From positions 143,364 through 207,363 of the forward strand of contig CANMXP010000009.1 of the NCBI GenBank assembly GCA_947501845.1: a DNA stretch of 64,000 bases, read 5' to 3'. Origin of the DNA: an uncultured Flavobacteriaceae bacterium (lineage in GTDB: Bacteria > Bacteroidota > Bacteroidia > Flavobacteriales > Flavobacteriaceae). The position numbers were made by a program, and so were the translations under genes. Below the pieces are notes generated by a model that saw only the letters and a list, made by a program, of their open reading frames with translations, was not told the origin of the DNA and ran no database searches. Below, piece after piece: positions 37,584-46,508 of the stretch (its first letter is position 1; the number at the start of each line of letters is the position of its first letter).

Positions 37584-39434
37584 ATGATTGACATAGAAAC
37601 AATATTTACACAAGTTTTATTTAAAAACCTAATTGATAAAGGCATCAAAGGAGTCGACTCATTCTTTGAAAAGCAACTAACAAATATTAATTCTAAAGCA
37701 AAAAAGAAATTAAAAACAGAAGAGTTTAACTTTTTCAAAGAAAATTATGACCTTGATATTTCTGAATCTACTGTCATTACACATATCAAAAATAATTTAA
37801 ATGCTGCTATAACTTGGTCTAATGAAATAAACTTTAGCACAGCTATATCTTCTAAAAAATTGAAAAATATTTTCGTAGATATAGATTTATATCTTTCCCC
37901 TTTAAAAACACGTTTTGATACAGATGAGGAAACGGATAAAATAAGTAGCAAAAAATTCTTAAAAGAATTTCAAAAAAACAAAATAGTTTATGGAGGAGCT
38001 GGTGCTGGTAAAACGACTTTAATTAAAAAGGTATTTAACGATTATCTAATAAATCATATAGAATTCGATTTTTCCTTCCCTCTTGTTATTAGGTTTAGAG
38101 AACTAGATTATGAAAATCATATCAGTCAAAAATCATTTGGACTATTCAAAATATTGGTTGATTTACTTGGAATCCATATAAAATTCCCAGTTGAATATAT
38201 TGACGATTTTGGATTTGAATATTATAATTTACTTAAAAATACTGTTATATCATTCTTTAACGAGAGTAAAGTCCTTCTTATAGCGGATGGATTTGATGAA
38301 ATTCCTGATACTGAATTAAAATCTAGAATTGAAAAAGAATTTCAAGAATTATCCTTAAATCTTGTTGACTCAAAGTTTATTTTGACATCAAGAAGTAATG
38401 ATTTTTTGTTGCAACTAACTAATACAAATACCTATGAAATTTGCCCTCTAAATGACCGACAAATAAAATCATTAATTGGTAAATGGATTACAAATAGAAA
38501 AAAATCCAAAGACCTGTTTGACAAAATTAAAGATTCACCATATTATGATACTACAATGAGACCACTTACTTTGTCTCATTTATGTGCTATTTATGAGAGA
38601 AAAAAAACTATCCCACCAAAACCAAGATATATTTATGATTTTGTTTTAAACCTTTTATTGGAGGCTTGGGACCAACAAAGAAGTATTGTAAGACCATCAA
38701 AATATGCTGACTTTTATATTGAAAAGAAAAAAGAATTTTTAGCTCATTTATCATATTGGCTCTCATTTCATTTAGGTAGGAACGTGTTCAGTAGTGATGA
38801 CATTCGTAAATGTTACAACAAAATTTATAAAAGCCATAATTTGCCAAGTTCACAAGCAAAAAAAGTTGTAACTGAGTTAGAAAATCATACTGGTATTTTT
38901 GTTCAAACAGGTTATAATTCTTATCAATTTTCTCATAAGTCATTACAAGAATTTTTAACAGCAAAATATTTGAGCGCTTCACCACGAATTCCTGAAGTAA
39001 AGGTGTTAAAAAACTTACCTAATGAAACAGCAATATTAATGTGTTTATCAACACATCCTAACTATTATTTTGAAGTTTTAAACAAAAATTTCAAACACTT
39101 TGACGAGCATTTTTGGGGTGTACTTTTTAATAGACTTATAGAAGAAAAACCCGACTTTGATGAAAGTCCTGGAGCTATCGTTTTCTTTTTAAATAATATA
39201 TGGCATCAGAGAGATTTAGTTTTCAAAAAGGCATTTCTTAAATTACTAGAAATTACTAATTTAAAAATTGGATTCAATGTATTTTTTAAACTCTACGATG
39301 CAAATGGAACTTTTGATGATTGCTCATCATACATATACAATGATATAAAAATTCCATTATCAGAAAGGAATTATTACCCTACTCAAATTTATATTGATAA
39401 TGAAATATCTGAAACAATAAAAAATTTCACCTAA
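37584..39434 (+). CDS. NACHT-domain STAND NTPase (putative phage-defence)
   Basis: A 616-residue STAND NTPase. Residues 1-120 are a helical N-terminal region without a recognised effector. The NACHT core has Walker A GGAGAGKTT (137-145), Walker B LLIADGFDEIPD (231-242) and the sensor FILTSRS (265-271). A winged-helix region follows, ending in FSHKSLQEFLTAKYL (449-463), a mark of NACHT proteins. Only about 150 residues remain, without leucine-rich or TPR repeats, so the sensor part is short. Bacterial NACHT proteins are known anti-phage sensors. Its promoter appears to come from the repeat directly upstream. Confidence 0.88.
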   Translation: MIDIETIFTQVLFKNLIDKGIKGVDSFFEKQLTNINSKAKKKLKTEEFNFFKENYDLDISESTVITHIKNNLNAAITWSNEINFSTAISSKKLKNIFVDIDLYLSPLKTRFDTDEETDKISSKKFLKEFQKNKIVYGGAGAGKTTLIKKVFNDYLINHIEFDFSFPLVIRFRELDYENHISQKSFGLFKILVDLLGIHIKFPVEYIDDFGFEYYNLLKNTVISFFNESKVLLIADGFDEIPDTELKSRIEKEFQELSLNLVDSKFILTSRSNDFLLQLTNTNTYEICPLNDRQIKSLIGKWITNRKKSKDLFDKIKDSPYYDTTMRPLTLSHLCAIYERKKTIPPKPRYIYDFVLNLLLEAWDQQRSIVRPSKYADFYIEKKKEFLAHLSYWLSFHLGRNVFSSDDIRKCYNKIYKSHNLPSSQAKKVVTELENHTGIFVQTGYNSYQFSHKSLQEFLTAKYLSASPRIPEVKVLKNLPNETAILMCLSTHPNYYFEVLNKNFKHFDEHFWGVLFNRLIEEKPDFDESPGAIVFFLNNIWHQRDLVFKKAFLKLLEITNLKIGFNVFFKLYDANGTFDDCSSYIYNDIKIPLSERNYYPTQIYIDNEISETIKNFT

Positions 39435-39498
39435 CAATGGTGTAATTAATACGGGTTTTGGTGCTTAACCCAAAGTTTAGAGCTTTAAACAAAGTCCT

Positions 39499-39516
39499 CC
39501 AAATCTTTTGATTTGG
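39499..39516. repeat. dispersed palindrome related to 1084-1104
   Basis: CCAAATC and GATTTGG flank four T. The surrounding AAAGTCC...GGCTTTAAAATGAAAAG resembles the intergenic sequence at 1080-1130. It follows the NACHT gene and may act as a terminator-like hairpin. Confidence 0.45.
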
Positions 39517-39613
39517 CTTTAAAATGAAAAGATAAAACAAAATAAAAAGTTTTGGCTAAGTGCCAGTCCGAAAGTTCAGTTCTCTGAATCCCCACACTAA
39601 CCATAGCCGAGCT

Positions 39614-39717
39614 GCTAAACGAACACTCCTAGTTAACATTAAAAAATCTTCGATGCTCCAGATAGTGTTAATAAAATAAGACAATTACTTTAAATCGCTT
39701 ATTTTTCAGCTCTTTTT
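39614..39717. repeat. direct repeat, copy A
   Basis: About 104 bases with a close copy at 47891-47996, in the same orientation (shared core AACGAACACT.CTAGTTAAC and following). Its right end is the 3' end of the XRE gene. See the entry for the degenerate second copy of this module. Confidence 0.85.
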
Positions 39718-40023
39718 AAGCCCTATAAACTTATCAATATCATCATCCGTAACTAAATCGTATATTTTTGCGAAGTCATTTAATTTATATCCCATAGCTT
39801 CTATTATTAAAATTAATGTCGTCGTACTGGGAACGGATTTTGCATTAAATGTATCAGAAACTGTTGCTTTTCTAATATCTGCATTTAAAGCAATTTGGTT
39901 GTAGCTTTTAGCGATTTCATCAATATTATCACCTTCTTGACCAAAGTCCTTACTTGTAATTATGAGCTTATTTAAGCTAATCGCAATCTTGAAACGAATA
40001 TGCTGGGTAGATTCATTTTTCAT
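39706..40023 (-). CDS. XRE-family helix-turn-helix regulator
   Basis: A 105-residue DNA-binding protein. The helix-turn-helix lies at about residues 45-85 (IALNADIRKATVSDTFNAKS, then VPSTTTLILIIEAMGYKLND). I chose the ATG at 40023; nine upstream codons are also open. It is divergent from the 107-residue ORF at 40412, and a perfect 14-base palindrome lies just upstream of its start (40049-40082), which would suit an operator for self-control. Its 3' end recurs, in degenerate form, at about 47985. Its target is unknown. Confidence 0.72.
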   Translation of the reverse strand: MKNESTQHIRFKIAISLNKLIITSKDFGQEGDNIDEIAKSYNQIALNADIRKATVSDTFNAKSVPSTTTLILIIEAMGYKLNDFAKIYDLVTDDDIDKFIGLKKS

Positions 40024-40048
40024 CAACGCAATTAACCATTTAGAAAAC

Positions 40049-40082
40049 AAAATATCGGTACGCTTTGACGTACCGATATTTT
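40049..40082. promoter_or_regulatory. 14-bp palindrome, possible XRE operator
   Basis: AAAATATCGGTACG pairs perfectly with CGTACCGATATTTT around a 6-base spacer. It lies 26 bases before the start of the XRE gene. A second short palindrome (TATCTA and TAGATA) follows at about 40100. It could be the operator of the XRE regulator or a hairpin terminator. Confidence 0.45.
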
Positions 40083-40411
40083 TATATATATTTGACTAAA
40101 TATCTATTTATTTAGATACTATTTAAATAAATTTGCGAAAGTACTTCTAATAAAATTAGACGCATTCGCTTAGAATCTCGTTTCATAAAACTGGTAATTT
40201 TTAACGCACGAGATGATAAGTAAGATGCTCACGTCTTTGGGCGTGAGCTCACTTATTCGTGTGTAAGGTATACCAGTACCTATGAAACGTTTAAGTTGAG
40301 TTCCACGCCTTTTTCGTTTCCATACAATAAGGCGCCAGGTGTTAAACTTGTTTCAATACCCATCAACTAAGGCATGCCAAAATTGAGTTTCACCAACCTA
40401 AAATATACTCT
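40083..40411. other. intergenic stretch within duplicated module
   Basis: No protein gene or RNA gene is seen. The part from about 40243 (CACTTATTCGTGTGTAAGG and on to CCTATGAAACG) recurs at 48119-48164 in the degenerate copy of the module. A hairpin GCTCACG...CGTGAGC is visible at about 40227-40250. Confidence 0.4.
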
Positions 40412-40735
40412 ATGGAAAAAACAGAAGTATTACCAGACAGTTTTATACTACCCCTTTACGGTATTATTGCCACATTAATTGTACTTATAGATAAATCTGA
40501 GCTAAAAAACAATGTTAAAACACATTGCAAAACAGGCTTAAAGGTTATGGGTATTATTTACGCAGACAAGAGCTACAATACGGGCACACATCTTTTATAC
40601 CAAAAAGAGTACGATGGGTTTTTTACCATCTTCCCCATTGCGTATTTTAACAATAGGGAACTCATTTCTGCAAATACCATAGTTATAAATATAGAGCTGT
40701 GCGTTAAAACCAACAGCATTGCCGCTGTAGTTTAG
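40412..40735 (+). CDS. hypothetical 107-residue protein
   Basis: A 107-residue protein with a hydrophobic stretch at about 10-27 and a C-terminal part rich in Asn, Ile and Val. I recognise no family. Support for a real gene comes from a second, degenerate copy at 48167-48289, where the last 41 codons are kept with mostly conservative changes and no internal stop. It is divergent from the XRE regulator, and the pair looks like one duplicated module, perhaps regulator plus controlled gene. Confidence 0.55.
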   Translation: MEKTEVLPDSFILPLYGIIATLIVLIDKSELKNNVKTHCKTGLKVMGIIYADKSYNTGTHLLYQKEYDGFFTIFPIAYFNNRELISANTIVINIELCVKTNSIAAVV

Positions 40736-40742
40736 TGGTGCA

Positions 40743-40945
40743 AAATATCTGCTCAGCTAATAAGTTGATGTGTAGAATTAATTTTAGCGACCAAGGTTAA
40801 AGCACTTAGCAAAAGCTGAGCGGTTTTTTGTATAATGTAGATATTGACTTTGTGAAATTTTCAACTAACTTCGTTCCTGCCTGCCGACAGATAGGTAACA
40901 ACCGATAAAATGCATTGAAATGGAATTTTATCTTTGTATTAGCAA
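40743..40945 (+). repeat. promoter-bearing repeat, copy 2
   Basis: Longest copy of the family. It starts with a GCTCAGCT...AGCTGAGC stem followed by GGTTTTTTG (terminator-like), then TTTTCAACTAACTTCGTTCC, the CCTGCCGACAG part, and the ATAAAATGC/GAATTTTAT hairpin ending in TATCTTTG (40929-40936). The DoxX-like gene starts 38 bases after it. It matches copy 3 over about 190 bases. Confidence 0.8.
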
Positions 40946-40974
40946 ACATTTAGACAAAGCATACTGATAAAATT

Positions 40975-41346
40975 ATGACTGAACAAAAAGCAGAAAAATT
41001 CTTAAGCAGAATATTAATTTGGTTACCTTCATTAGCAATAACACTTTTCTACGTTCCTAATGCTTTGGACAAATTGCTTGACCCTAATCAGACAGGAAAA
41101 ATTGTGGAAAGCAGTGCTGTAATGATTACAGCTGGAATTTTTATTTTGATTGCTACAGCTCTATTCTTGTACAACAAAACAATGCTGATTGGAACATCAA
41201 TGTTGGTTTTATATATGACTTTTATTGTATTAATTCATATGTATAAAGGAAAACCATCTGAAATCGTAATTCTGATTCTTATATCGACCATTTTTGCTTC
41301 ATATATTAGACAGCCAAAATTATTTCATAATAAGAAAGAAAAATAA
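40975..41346 (+). CDS. DoxX-like membrane protein
   Basis: A 123-residue protein with four hydrophobic segments (about 11-30, 45-65, 70-90 and 95-112) and the N-terminal FYVPNALDKLLDPNQTGK, typical of DoxX-like small membrane proteins. Function is not established for most of the family. It is a single gene in the accessory island, preceded and followed by copies of the promoter-bearing repeat. Confidence 0.65.
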   Translation: MTEQKAEKFLSRILIWLPSLAITLFYVPNALDKLLDPNQTGKIVESSAVMITAGIFILIATALFLYNKTMLIGTSMLVLYMTFIVLIHMYKGKPSEIVILILISTIFASYIRQPKLFHNKKEK

Positions 41347-41447
41347 AAAAAGATTAAACGGACTGAATTCCTATCTAAAAAACGATTGAAAGTTAAAACG
41401 AGAATGGAAATCGGCATAATAGCAAAAGCAGGCAACACCGTATATGA

Positions 41448-41640
41448 AAAGTATCTGCTTAACTAATAAGCTGATACGTAGAATTAATTTTAGCAACCAA
41501 ACTTAAAGCCACTTAGCAAAAGCTGAATGTTTTTTTGTATAATGTCGTTGTTGGTTTTGTGAAATTTTCAACTTACTTAGTTTAACAACTAGTAAAATGC
41601 ATTGAAACGGAATTTTATCTTTGTATTAAACAAACACGCA
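41448..41640 (+). repeat. promoter-bearing repeat, copy 3
   Basis: Matches copy 2 over most of its length, but the TTCGTTCCTGCCTGCC part is replaced by a shorter sequence. The hairpin region reads AAAATGC...GGAATTTTATCTTTG, with the -7 element TATCTTTG at 41616-41623. The PhyH-like gene starts 30 bases after it. Confidence 0.75.
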
Positions 41641-41653
41641 ATTACAAAATAAA

Positions 41654-42379
41654 ATGAAATCAGGAAATTACATTAATCATGGGTTTAATTATTTTCAAAA
41701 CTTCTTTAATGAAGAGGAGCTTTCTCTAATTGAGTCAATAATAATTAAGTTTCATAATTCTTGGTTAAATGAAAACCAAGAATCTTATTCAAAAGGAGCT
41801 ATAAATAGTCATAGTCTTACGTCTTCAAAAAGTTTGAGTAAACAAGAAAAGAAAACATTATTTGACTTTATATCTTCGAACAAACTGATAAATCTCATAG
41901 AATTTGATAATCCAAGATTTCTGAATACTCAACTTTTTTTCGACCCAAATAATTTGAATCAGAACAACTATTGGCATAGAGACATTCAGTATACGGGAAT
42001 AAGTGAAAAAGACCAAAAAAAGGCAATAAAAACTCAAAATGTAATTCACTTTAGAGTACCTTTTAAAAAAGAACCTGGGATTGAATTAGTACCTGGGACA
42101 CATAGAGAGTGGGATTCTACAGAAGAATATCAGGTTAGAAATTCACTAAATAACAAAAAACCAAATGAGTCTCTTAAAAAAGGGAAATTAATAGAATTGA
42201 AAAGAACTGATTTATTAATCTTTTCTGCAAATATGATTCATAGAGGAATTTATGGGAATAATAGATTATCATTTGATGTTATCTATTGTGACAACGATCC
42301 TAAAATATTAAAATTCAGAGATAAAAATAATTTACCCGTAGAATTAGAGAAGGTTAAAAACTCTGAAATATTTAAATAA
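41654..42379 (+). CDS. phytanoyl-CoA dioxygenase (PhyH) family protein
   Basis: A 241-residue Fe(II)/2-oxoglutarate dioxygenase of the PhyH fold. The iron triad is H108 and D110 (YWHRDIQ) with H196 (MIHRG), and R204 can hold 2-oxoglutarate. LVPGTHREWDS is a family mark. Such enzymes hydroxylate small molecules; the substrate is unknown. It is a single gene with the promoter-bearing repeat before it. Just after the stop codon lies ACCTAAC, seen also after the NACHT gene. Confidence 0.85.
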   Translation: MKSGNYINHGFNYFQNFFNEEELSLIESIIIKFHNSWLNENQESYSKGAINSHSLTSSKSLSKQEKKTLFDFISSNKLINLIEFDNPRFLNTQLFFDPNNLNQNNYWHRDIQYTGISEKDQKKAIKTQNVIHFRVPFKKEPGIELVPGTHREWDSTEEYQVRNSLNNKKPNESLKKGKLIELKRTDLLIFSANMIHRGIYGNNRLSFDVIYCDNDPKILKFRDKNNLPVELEKVKNSEIFK

Positions 42380-42559
42380 ACTGTACCTAACAAGATATAT
42401 AAGAAATTGAAAAAATTCTAAAACAAATTCACAACTTTTCATACACAAAACCGTCGTGTATAATTATCGACGTCATAAACCGATTAACTTTCCAAGCTAA
42501 TGCTCTTTTTTTAAAGAATTTTAATCCTAAAAGTTTGCCCGAATAAAATTATAAAATTT

Positions 42560-43252
42560 TTAGTTTCGGTTTTCACTAACTCCTTGCACATTAACCCCCT
42601 TAGTTAAAAACCATATTCCGAAAACAAGTTCAAATAATGCTCCTGGTGCCATTAACAGCATCAAGTTTTCAGGAAAATTAGGAAGTAATAGCCGAAGACC
42701 AAAGCAAAACACCATTGATATGTATGTAAATACCCCCCAATAACCTAACCACTTAGGGATGTATGAAGAAAATGTGAGCAAATACAAAAATATCGTTGCT
42801 CCAATACCCATCAAGATAAAATGTATATCCCAACCTAAATTTCCTATATCAAAAAACATGGTAACCCACCAATTCGATTCTACATCACTAAATATGTTTG
42901 CTTTAGTACTTTTTAGTACCACCATGGGGATAAGAGTGAATAAAACGACAACAAAACCTATAATAGTTTCTCCAAACCTAAAAATAAAAGCAAGTTTAGC
43001 AAGATTTTTATTGACTGATTTCGTAACCAAATATAAGGAAAGTGCCATCCACATTACCAACAGAAACATTACGATATCCAACATTTGAGCAGCCCTGAAT
43101 TGGAATTCAGATTCAAGCAGCGTTTGTGGATTATAAACACCCGATTTGACAATGAAGTTATTGATTAACCCAATTATTGTGGTTATAACATATGTAATAC
43201 CAACGTACTTTGCTTGTAATTGAATTTTAGAAATCTCTGTTTTAATTAGCAT
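42560..43252 (-). CDS. DUF4386 membrane protein
   Basis: A 230-residue protein with about six membrane segments. The pattern QFRAAQMLDIVMFLLVMWMA followed by a LAKLAFIFRFGETIIG helix matches DUF4386, a bacterial membrane family without known function. It is the only minus-strand gene between 40.4 and 49.9 kb. It stands alone. Confidence 0.75.
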   Translation of the reverse strand: MLIKTEISKIQLQAKYVGITYVITTIIGLINNFIVKSGVYNPQTLLESEFQFRAAQMLDIVMFLLVMWMALSLYLVTKSVNKNLAKLAFIFRFGETIIGFVVVLFTLIPMVVLKSTKANIFSDVESNWWVTMFFDIGNLGWDIHFILMGIGATIFLYLLTFSSYIPKWLGYWGVFTYISMVFCFGLRLLLPNFPENLMLLMAPGALFELVFGIWFLTKGVNVQGVSENRN

Positions 43253-43459
43253 ATCTTACGTTTTACATTTAAGACGAGATAGAATGAAATATGTTACCCT
43301 AAATTAGAGTTTAAAATGTATCAAGTAAATTTGAAATAAAAACGACATACGACAACACTAATTAATTGGCTGGGTTGGTGTCACTCAGAAAATCCTACAA
43401 ATTTTCTCTACGTTCGGTTTCCTTTTGCTAAATTAGTTGCGTAACAATTATAACTAACC

Positions 43460-43481
43460 ATACACAAACTGTTGTGTATAA
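43460..43481. repeat. palindrome in the SUFU-like gene's leader
   Basis: ATACACA and TGTGTAT flank AACTGT; a similar sequence (CATACACAAAACCGTCGTGTATAA) lies at about 42440-42465. Both are intergenic and look like members of a dispersed family that accompanies single accessory genes. Confidence 0.5.
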
Positions 43482-43507
43482 CCTAAAAAACCGAACTGAA
43501 ATAAAAT

Positions 43508-44170
43508 ATGGGATTTTTAAAGAGACTATTTGGCAAAAAAGAAGCACCTATTGAAAAAGAATTTACAGAAGAAGAGCATGAAAAAGACTATGAATTGAAA
43601 TCTGAAGGTCTTGAAAATGTCTTAGGAAAAATGCATAATCTTGTTGGACATGCTATAGTTCCTTTTGCTATAGGAGGAGCGGTCGATATGTATTACTTTC
43701 CGAATCACATAAAAGGAACTGGATTTGCGACAATGGAATTATTAGATCCAGATGGAAATGGGCCTAAGAAAAACCGAATAGGAACTTATGAATTAGTTGC
43801 GTTTACGAAATATGATTATAGCGAAAATAAGGAAACCCAAACACCTTTTAATTTAATAGAAAGAAAAGCCTGTGGATTTTTAACTGCAATTGGAATGTAT
43901 TCTTCACAAGCTGTTTTGAATCCTAAAGAGACAATAGAAGTTCCAAATGGAGAAAATGAGGAAAACACTTGTTTAGTTTTTGACTTATATGAACCTGATG
44001 GAAATAAATTTAAAATCGGAAACAGAGAACATCACCTGTTACTTTGTATACAAATTTTTAGAAGTGAAATGGACTATGCAAGACAGAATGGAAGTGATGA
44101 GTTATTTAAAATATTAAAAGACAAAGGAATTTATCCATATAGTGATTTGGATAGAGAACCTGTAATATAA
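43508..44170 (+). CDS. suppressor-of-fused (SUFU)-like protein
   Basis: A 220-residue protein. The region from GHAIVPFAIGGAVDMYYF to the C-terminal LLCIQIFRSEMDYARQNGS and YPYSDLDREPV resembles the bacterial SUFU-domain family. Bacterial SUFU proteins often act as immunity proteins in polymorphic toxin systems; no toxin gene lies next to it here. The upstream sequence carries a dispersed TACACAAACTGTTGTGTA palindrome at about 43460. Confidence 0.6.
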   Translation: MGFLKRLFGKKEAPIEKEFTEEEHEKDYELKSEGLENVLGKMHNLVGHAIVPFAIGGAVDMYYFPNHIKGTGFATMELLDPDGNGPKKNRIGTYELVAFTKYDYSENKETQTPFNLIERKACGFLTAIGMYSSQAVLNPKETIEVPNGENEENTCLVFDLYEPDGNKFKIGNREHHLLLCIQIFRSEMDYARQNGSDELFKILKDKGIYPYSDLDREPVI

Positions 44171-44386
44171 AGGCAACACCCCTACTGGCGCTCGTATAGG
44201 CTAATCCCACCTAATTCTAATTATTTGCTAGCACTTCGTCTGTGACGAGTACTCTAAAAACCAATAGGCTAAAAATATTACTCTTTAATTTTGTTCAACT
44301 TCAAATACCTGTATGCATATATAATTGTTGCCCACAATATTGAACTCAACTTCAGAGTTAATTAAAATGAATACAAATCAATCAAA

Positions 44387-45289
44387 ATGAAATTATTTAA
44401 TCTGATATTATTTTTAGTATTAATCTTATCATCTTGTCAACAAAAACAAATTGGAAAAGTTAACGGGCAGAAACCAAAGGAACCAGAAAAAAATGAGGCA
44501 ATCGGACTTCAATTTATAGGCGATTACAAAGCTAAAGCAATGATTTTAGGTTCGTTCCATTTCAGTAATCCACAAATGGATAGCTATAAAGAGCAATTTG
44601 TAGTTGATATGTCAACGGAACAGAAACAGATAGAAATTAAACAAGTAATTGAAAAACTATCTACCTATGAACCAACTAAAATTCTTGTAGAGTTCCCAAG
44701 AATAAAAGGAGATAGTATAATAAATGAACGCTATCAAAAATTCCTTTCGGACGACTATGAACTTCCAATTAACGAAACTTATCAAATTGGATTTCGACTG
44801 GCTAAAAAATTAGGACATAAAAAGATATATGCCTCAGACGCAAAAGGCTCAAATTGGTTTGGAGCTAACATAGATTGGGACAATTACAATAGCGAAGAAT
44901 ATGAGAAAGAGCTCGGACAATTCGATAAAACCCATCGTTACGACTTTGATCAAATTTACCGAGAGTCTGACTCATTGAAAACTGTGCAGACCTTAATCGA
45001 ACATTATCGCTTTGTAAATAACCCAAAACATACTTTGACCGACCACCAATCTTATTTGACAAACATAGTATTAACTGGAGCAGGTGATAAATATATTGGA
45101 GCGGACAATTTGGCAAGATGGTATCAAAGGAACTTGAAAATCTTTGCTAACATTTATGATATAGCAGATTTTGACAAAGAAGAAAGGATATTACTAATTT
45201 ATGGAACTGGACACGTTTATCAGCTAAAACAATTTTTGACCGATTCTCCAGATTTTGAATATTTGGAAGTCAATGAAATTTTAAAATAA
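44387..45289 (+). CDS. DUF5694 lipoprotein
   Basis: A 300-residue protein with a lipoprotein signal (LSSCQQ, C17). The core begins AMILGSFHFSNPQMDSYKEQ and ends with YGTGHVYQLKQFL, typical of DUF5694, a family with a TraB/TIKI-like look (GxxH and GTGH motifs). Function is unknown, though a metal-dependent peptidase role has been suggested for related folds (inference). It is a single gene. Confidence 0.75.
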   Translation: MKLFNLILFLVLILSSCQQKQIGKVNGQKPKEPEKNEAIGLQFIGDYKAKAMILGSFHFSNPQMDSYKEQFVVDMSTEQKQIEIKQVIEKLSTYEPTKILVEFPRIKGDSIINERYQKFLSDDYELPINETYQIGFRLAKKLGHKKIYASDAKGSNWFGANIDWDNYNSEEYEKELGQFDKTHRYDFDQIYRESDSLKTVQTLIEHYRFVNNPKHTLTDHQSYLTNIVLTGAGDKYIGADNLARWYQRNLKIFANIYDIADFDKEERILLIYGTGHVYQLKQFLTDSPDFEYLEVNEILK

Positions 45290-45402
45290 AAGACTATGGG
45301 CAACATTGTATAACCGCAATTACGGGGGATCTGACTACCTACAAATCTACTCTGAATTTTGTGCGACAGTACTTAACCGAAAAATAATAGCTGACGGTTA
45401 TA

Positions 45403-45487
45403 CGATTAACTAACTTCGTTCCTGTCTACCAACAGATAGGTAACAACCGATAAAATGCATTGGAACGGAATTTTATCTTTGCATTTA
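45403..45487 (+). repeat. promoter-bearing repeat, copy 4
   Basis: Matches copy 2 from TAACTTCGTTCCTG through the AACAGATAGGTAACAACCG part to the hairpin and TATCTTTG (45474-45481). It has only the distal half of the family. The gene at 45506 starts 24 bases after it. Confidence 0.8.
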
Positions 45488-45505
45488 ACATAATAAAATC
45501 TAAAA

Positions 45506-46078
45506 ATGAAAAATATTGAAGATATAAAAGCATTTTTTGAAGACTTTGCCAGAGTAGAAGCAGAAACAGAAATACTAAAATGGCAGCTAGAGCTCAATGA
45601 TTATAATATGAACATAGATAAAGCTAATTCATTTTATCTCTCCCCATATATAAATTTCATGCCCCGTCCAGAAAAAAGAAGACCTATAGAAATAAGAAGG
45701 AAAGGAAAAGAGTTTTACAATACTCCTAGAATAATCCCACCAAGAAAGGTTTTCAAAATAAGTGAACATATGCATAAAGAGTATGGTAAATTCTGGGTTT
45801 GTTATGCCACCTCAGCCAGTAATTCAGATCGCATCATTAATTTTTTAACTCAAATGCTTTTTGTAATTGAAAAGAATAATGAATTAAAAATTGCTTCAGA
45901 ATCATCTTGGTCAAATTATCAAAAAGATGGTTATGGAGATGAAGAATATAGTTGGCACCAGGTATTTGGAGCTAAGTCTTTACACTATGATTATTTAAAT
46001 GAGTCAAAAAAAATTGTTAGATATGAAGAACCTGAAGATTACAAAATTGGACTTCAAATTTATCATGAAAATATTTAA
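45506..46078 (+). CDS. hypothetical protein
   Basis: A 190-residue soluble protein with an acidic helical start, a basic Pro-rich middle (MPRPEKRRPIEIRRKGKEFY) and a region FWVCYATSASNSDRIINFL. The last third is rich in Tyr, Glu and Trp. I recognise no family. It appears to use the promoter in the repeat directly upstream. ATCTAAC follows about 9 bases after its stop codon. Confidence 0.6.
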   Translation: MKNIEDIKAFFEDFARVEAETEILKWQLELNDYNMNIDKANSFYLSPYINFMPRPEKRRPIEIRRKGKEFYNTPRIIPPRKVFKISEHMHKEYGKFWVCYATSASNSDRIINFLTQMLFVIEKNNELKIASESSWSNYQKDGYGDEEYSWHQVFGAKSLHYDYLNESKKIVRYEEPEDYKIGLQIYHENI

Positions 46079-46265
46079 GGAAAATATCTAACAAAGAGGT
46101 GTAAAATACATTAAACTCCGCTAATGCTCAACTCCGTCGGGTGCTAATACAAATAATCAAAGAGCTATCATCCCTAAATATTATTTTTATAAAAGAATAA
46201 AGCACATGACAGTAAATTTTTGATCCTACTGGCTTTATAGGTTAAAATTATAGGCACTCGTTGAA

Positions 46266-46418
46266 AACGAGCGCTTAATGTCATTAAGTTAAGGAAATTT
46301 ATTTTGTTTTGTCACATTGAGCGCAGTCGAAATGCTTTTAAAACTAAGACTTTATATTGTCTTCGACTGCGCTCAGACCGACATTTCACCCTTAACTTAA
46401 TGACATTGAACGAGCGCT
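46266..46418. mobile_element. MITE-like palindromic element with direct repeats
   Basis: Perfect 18-base inverted arms at 46277-46294 and 46390-46407 and an inner perfect 14-base inverted pair TGAGCGCAGTCGAA/TTCGACTGCGCTCA (46318-46331 and 46362-46375). Outside the arms lies the 10-base direct repeat AACGAGCGCT at 46266-46275 and 46409-46418. Terminal inverted repeats plus flanking direct repeats and no coding capacity are what a MITE shows. It sits in a 430-base gene-free stretch (46079-46508). Confidence 0.65.
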
Positions 46419-46508
46419 AGCAGCGTTAAATTTAGTAACGTAATTTCACTAATATTAGGTATTTGTCTTGTGAAAAATCCCAAGTACCTTCGTTAAAATT
46501 AAATACCT

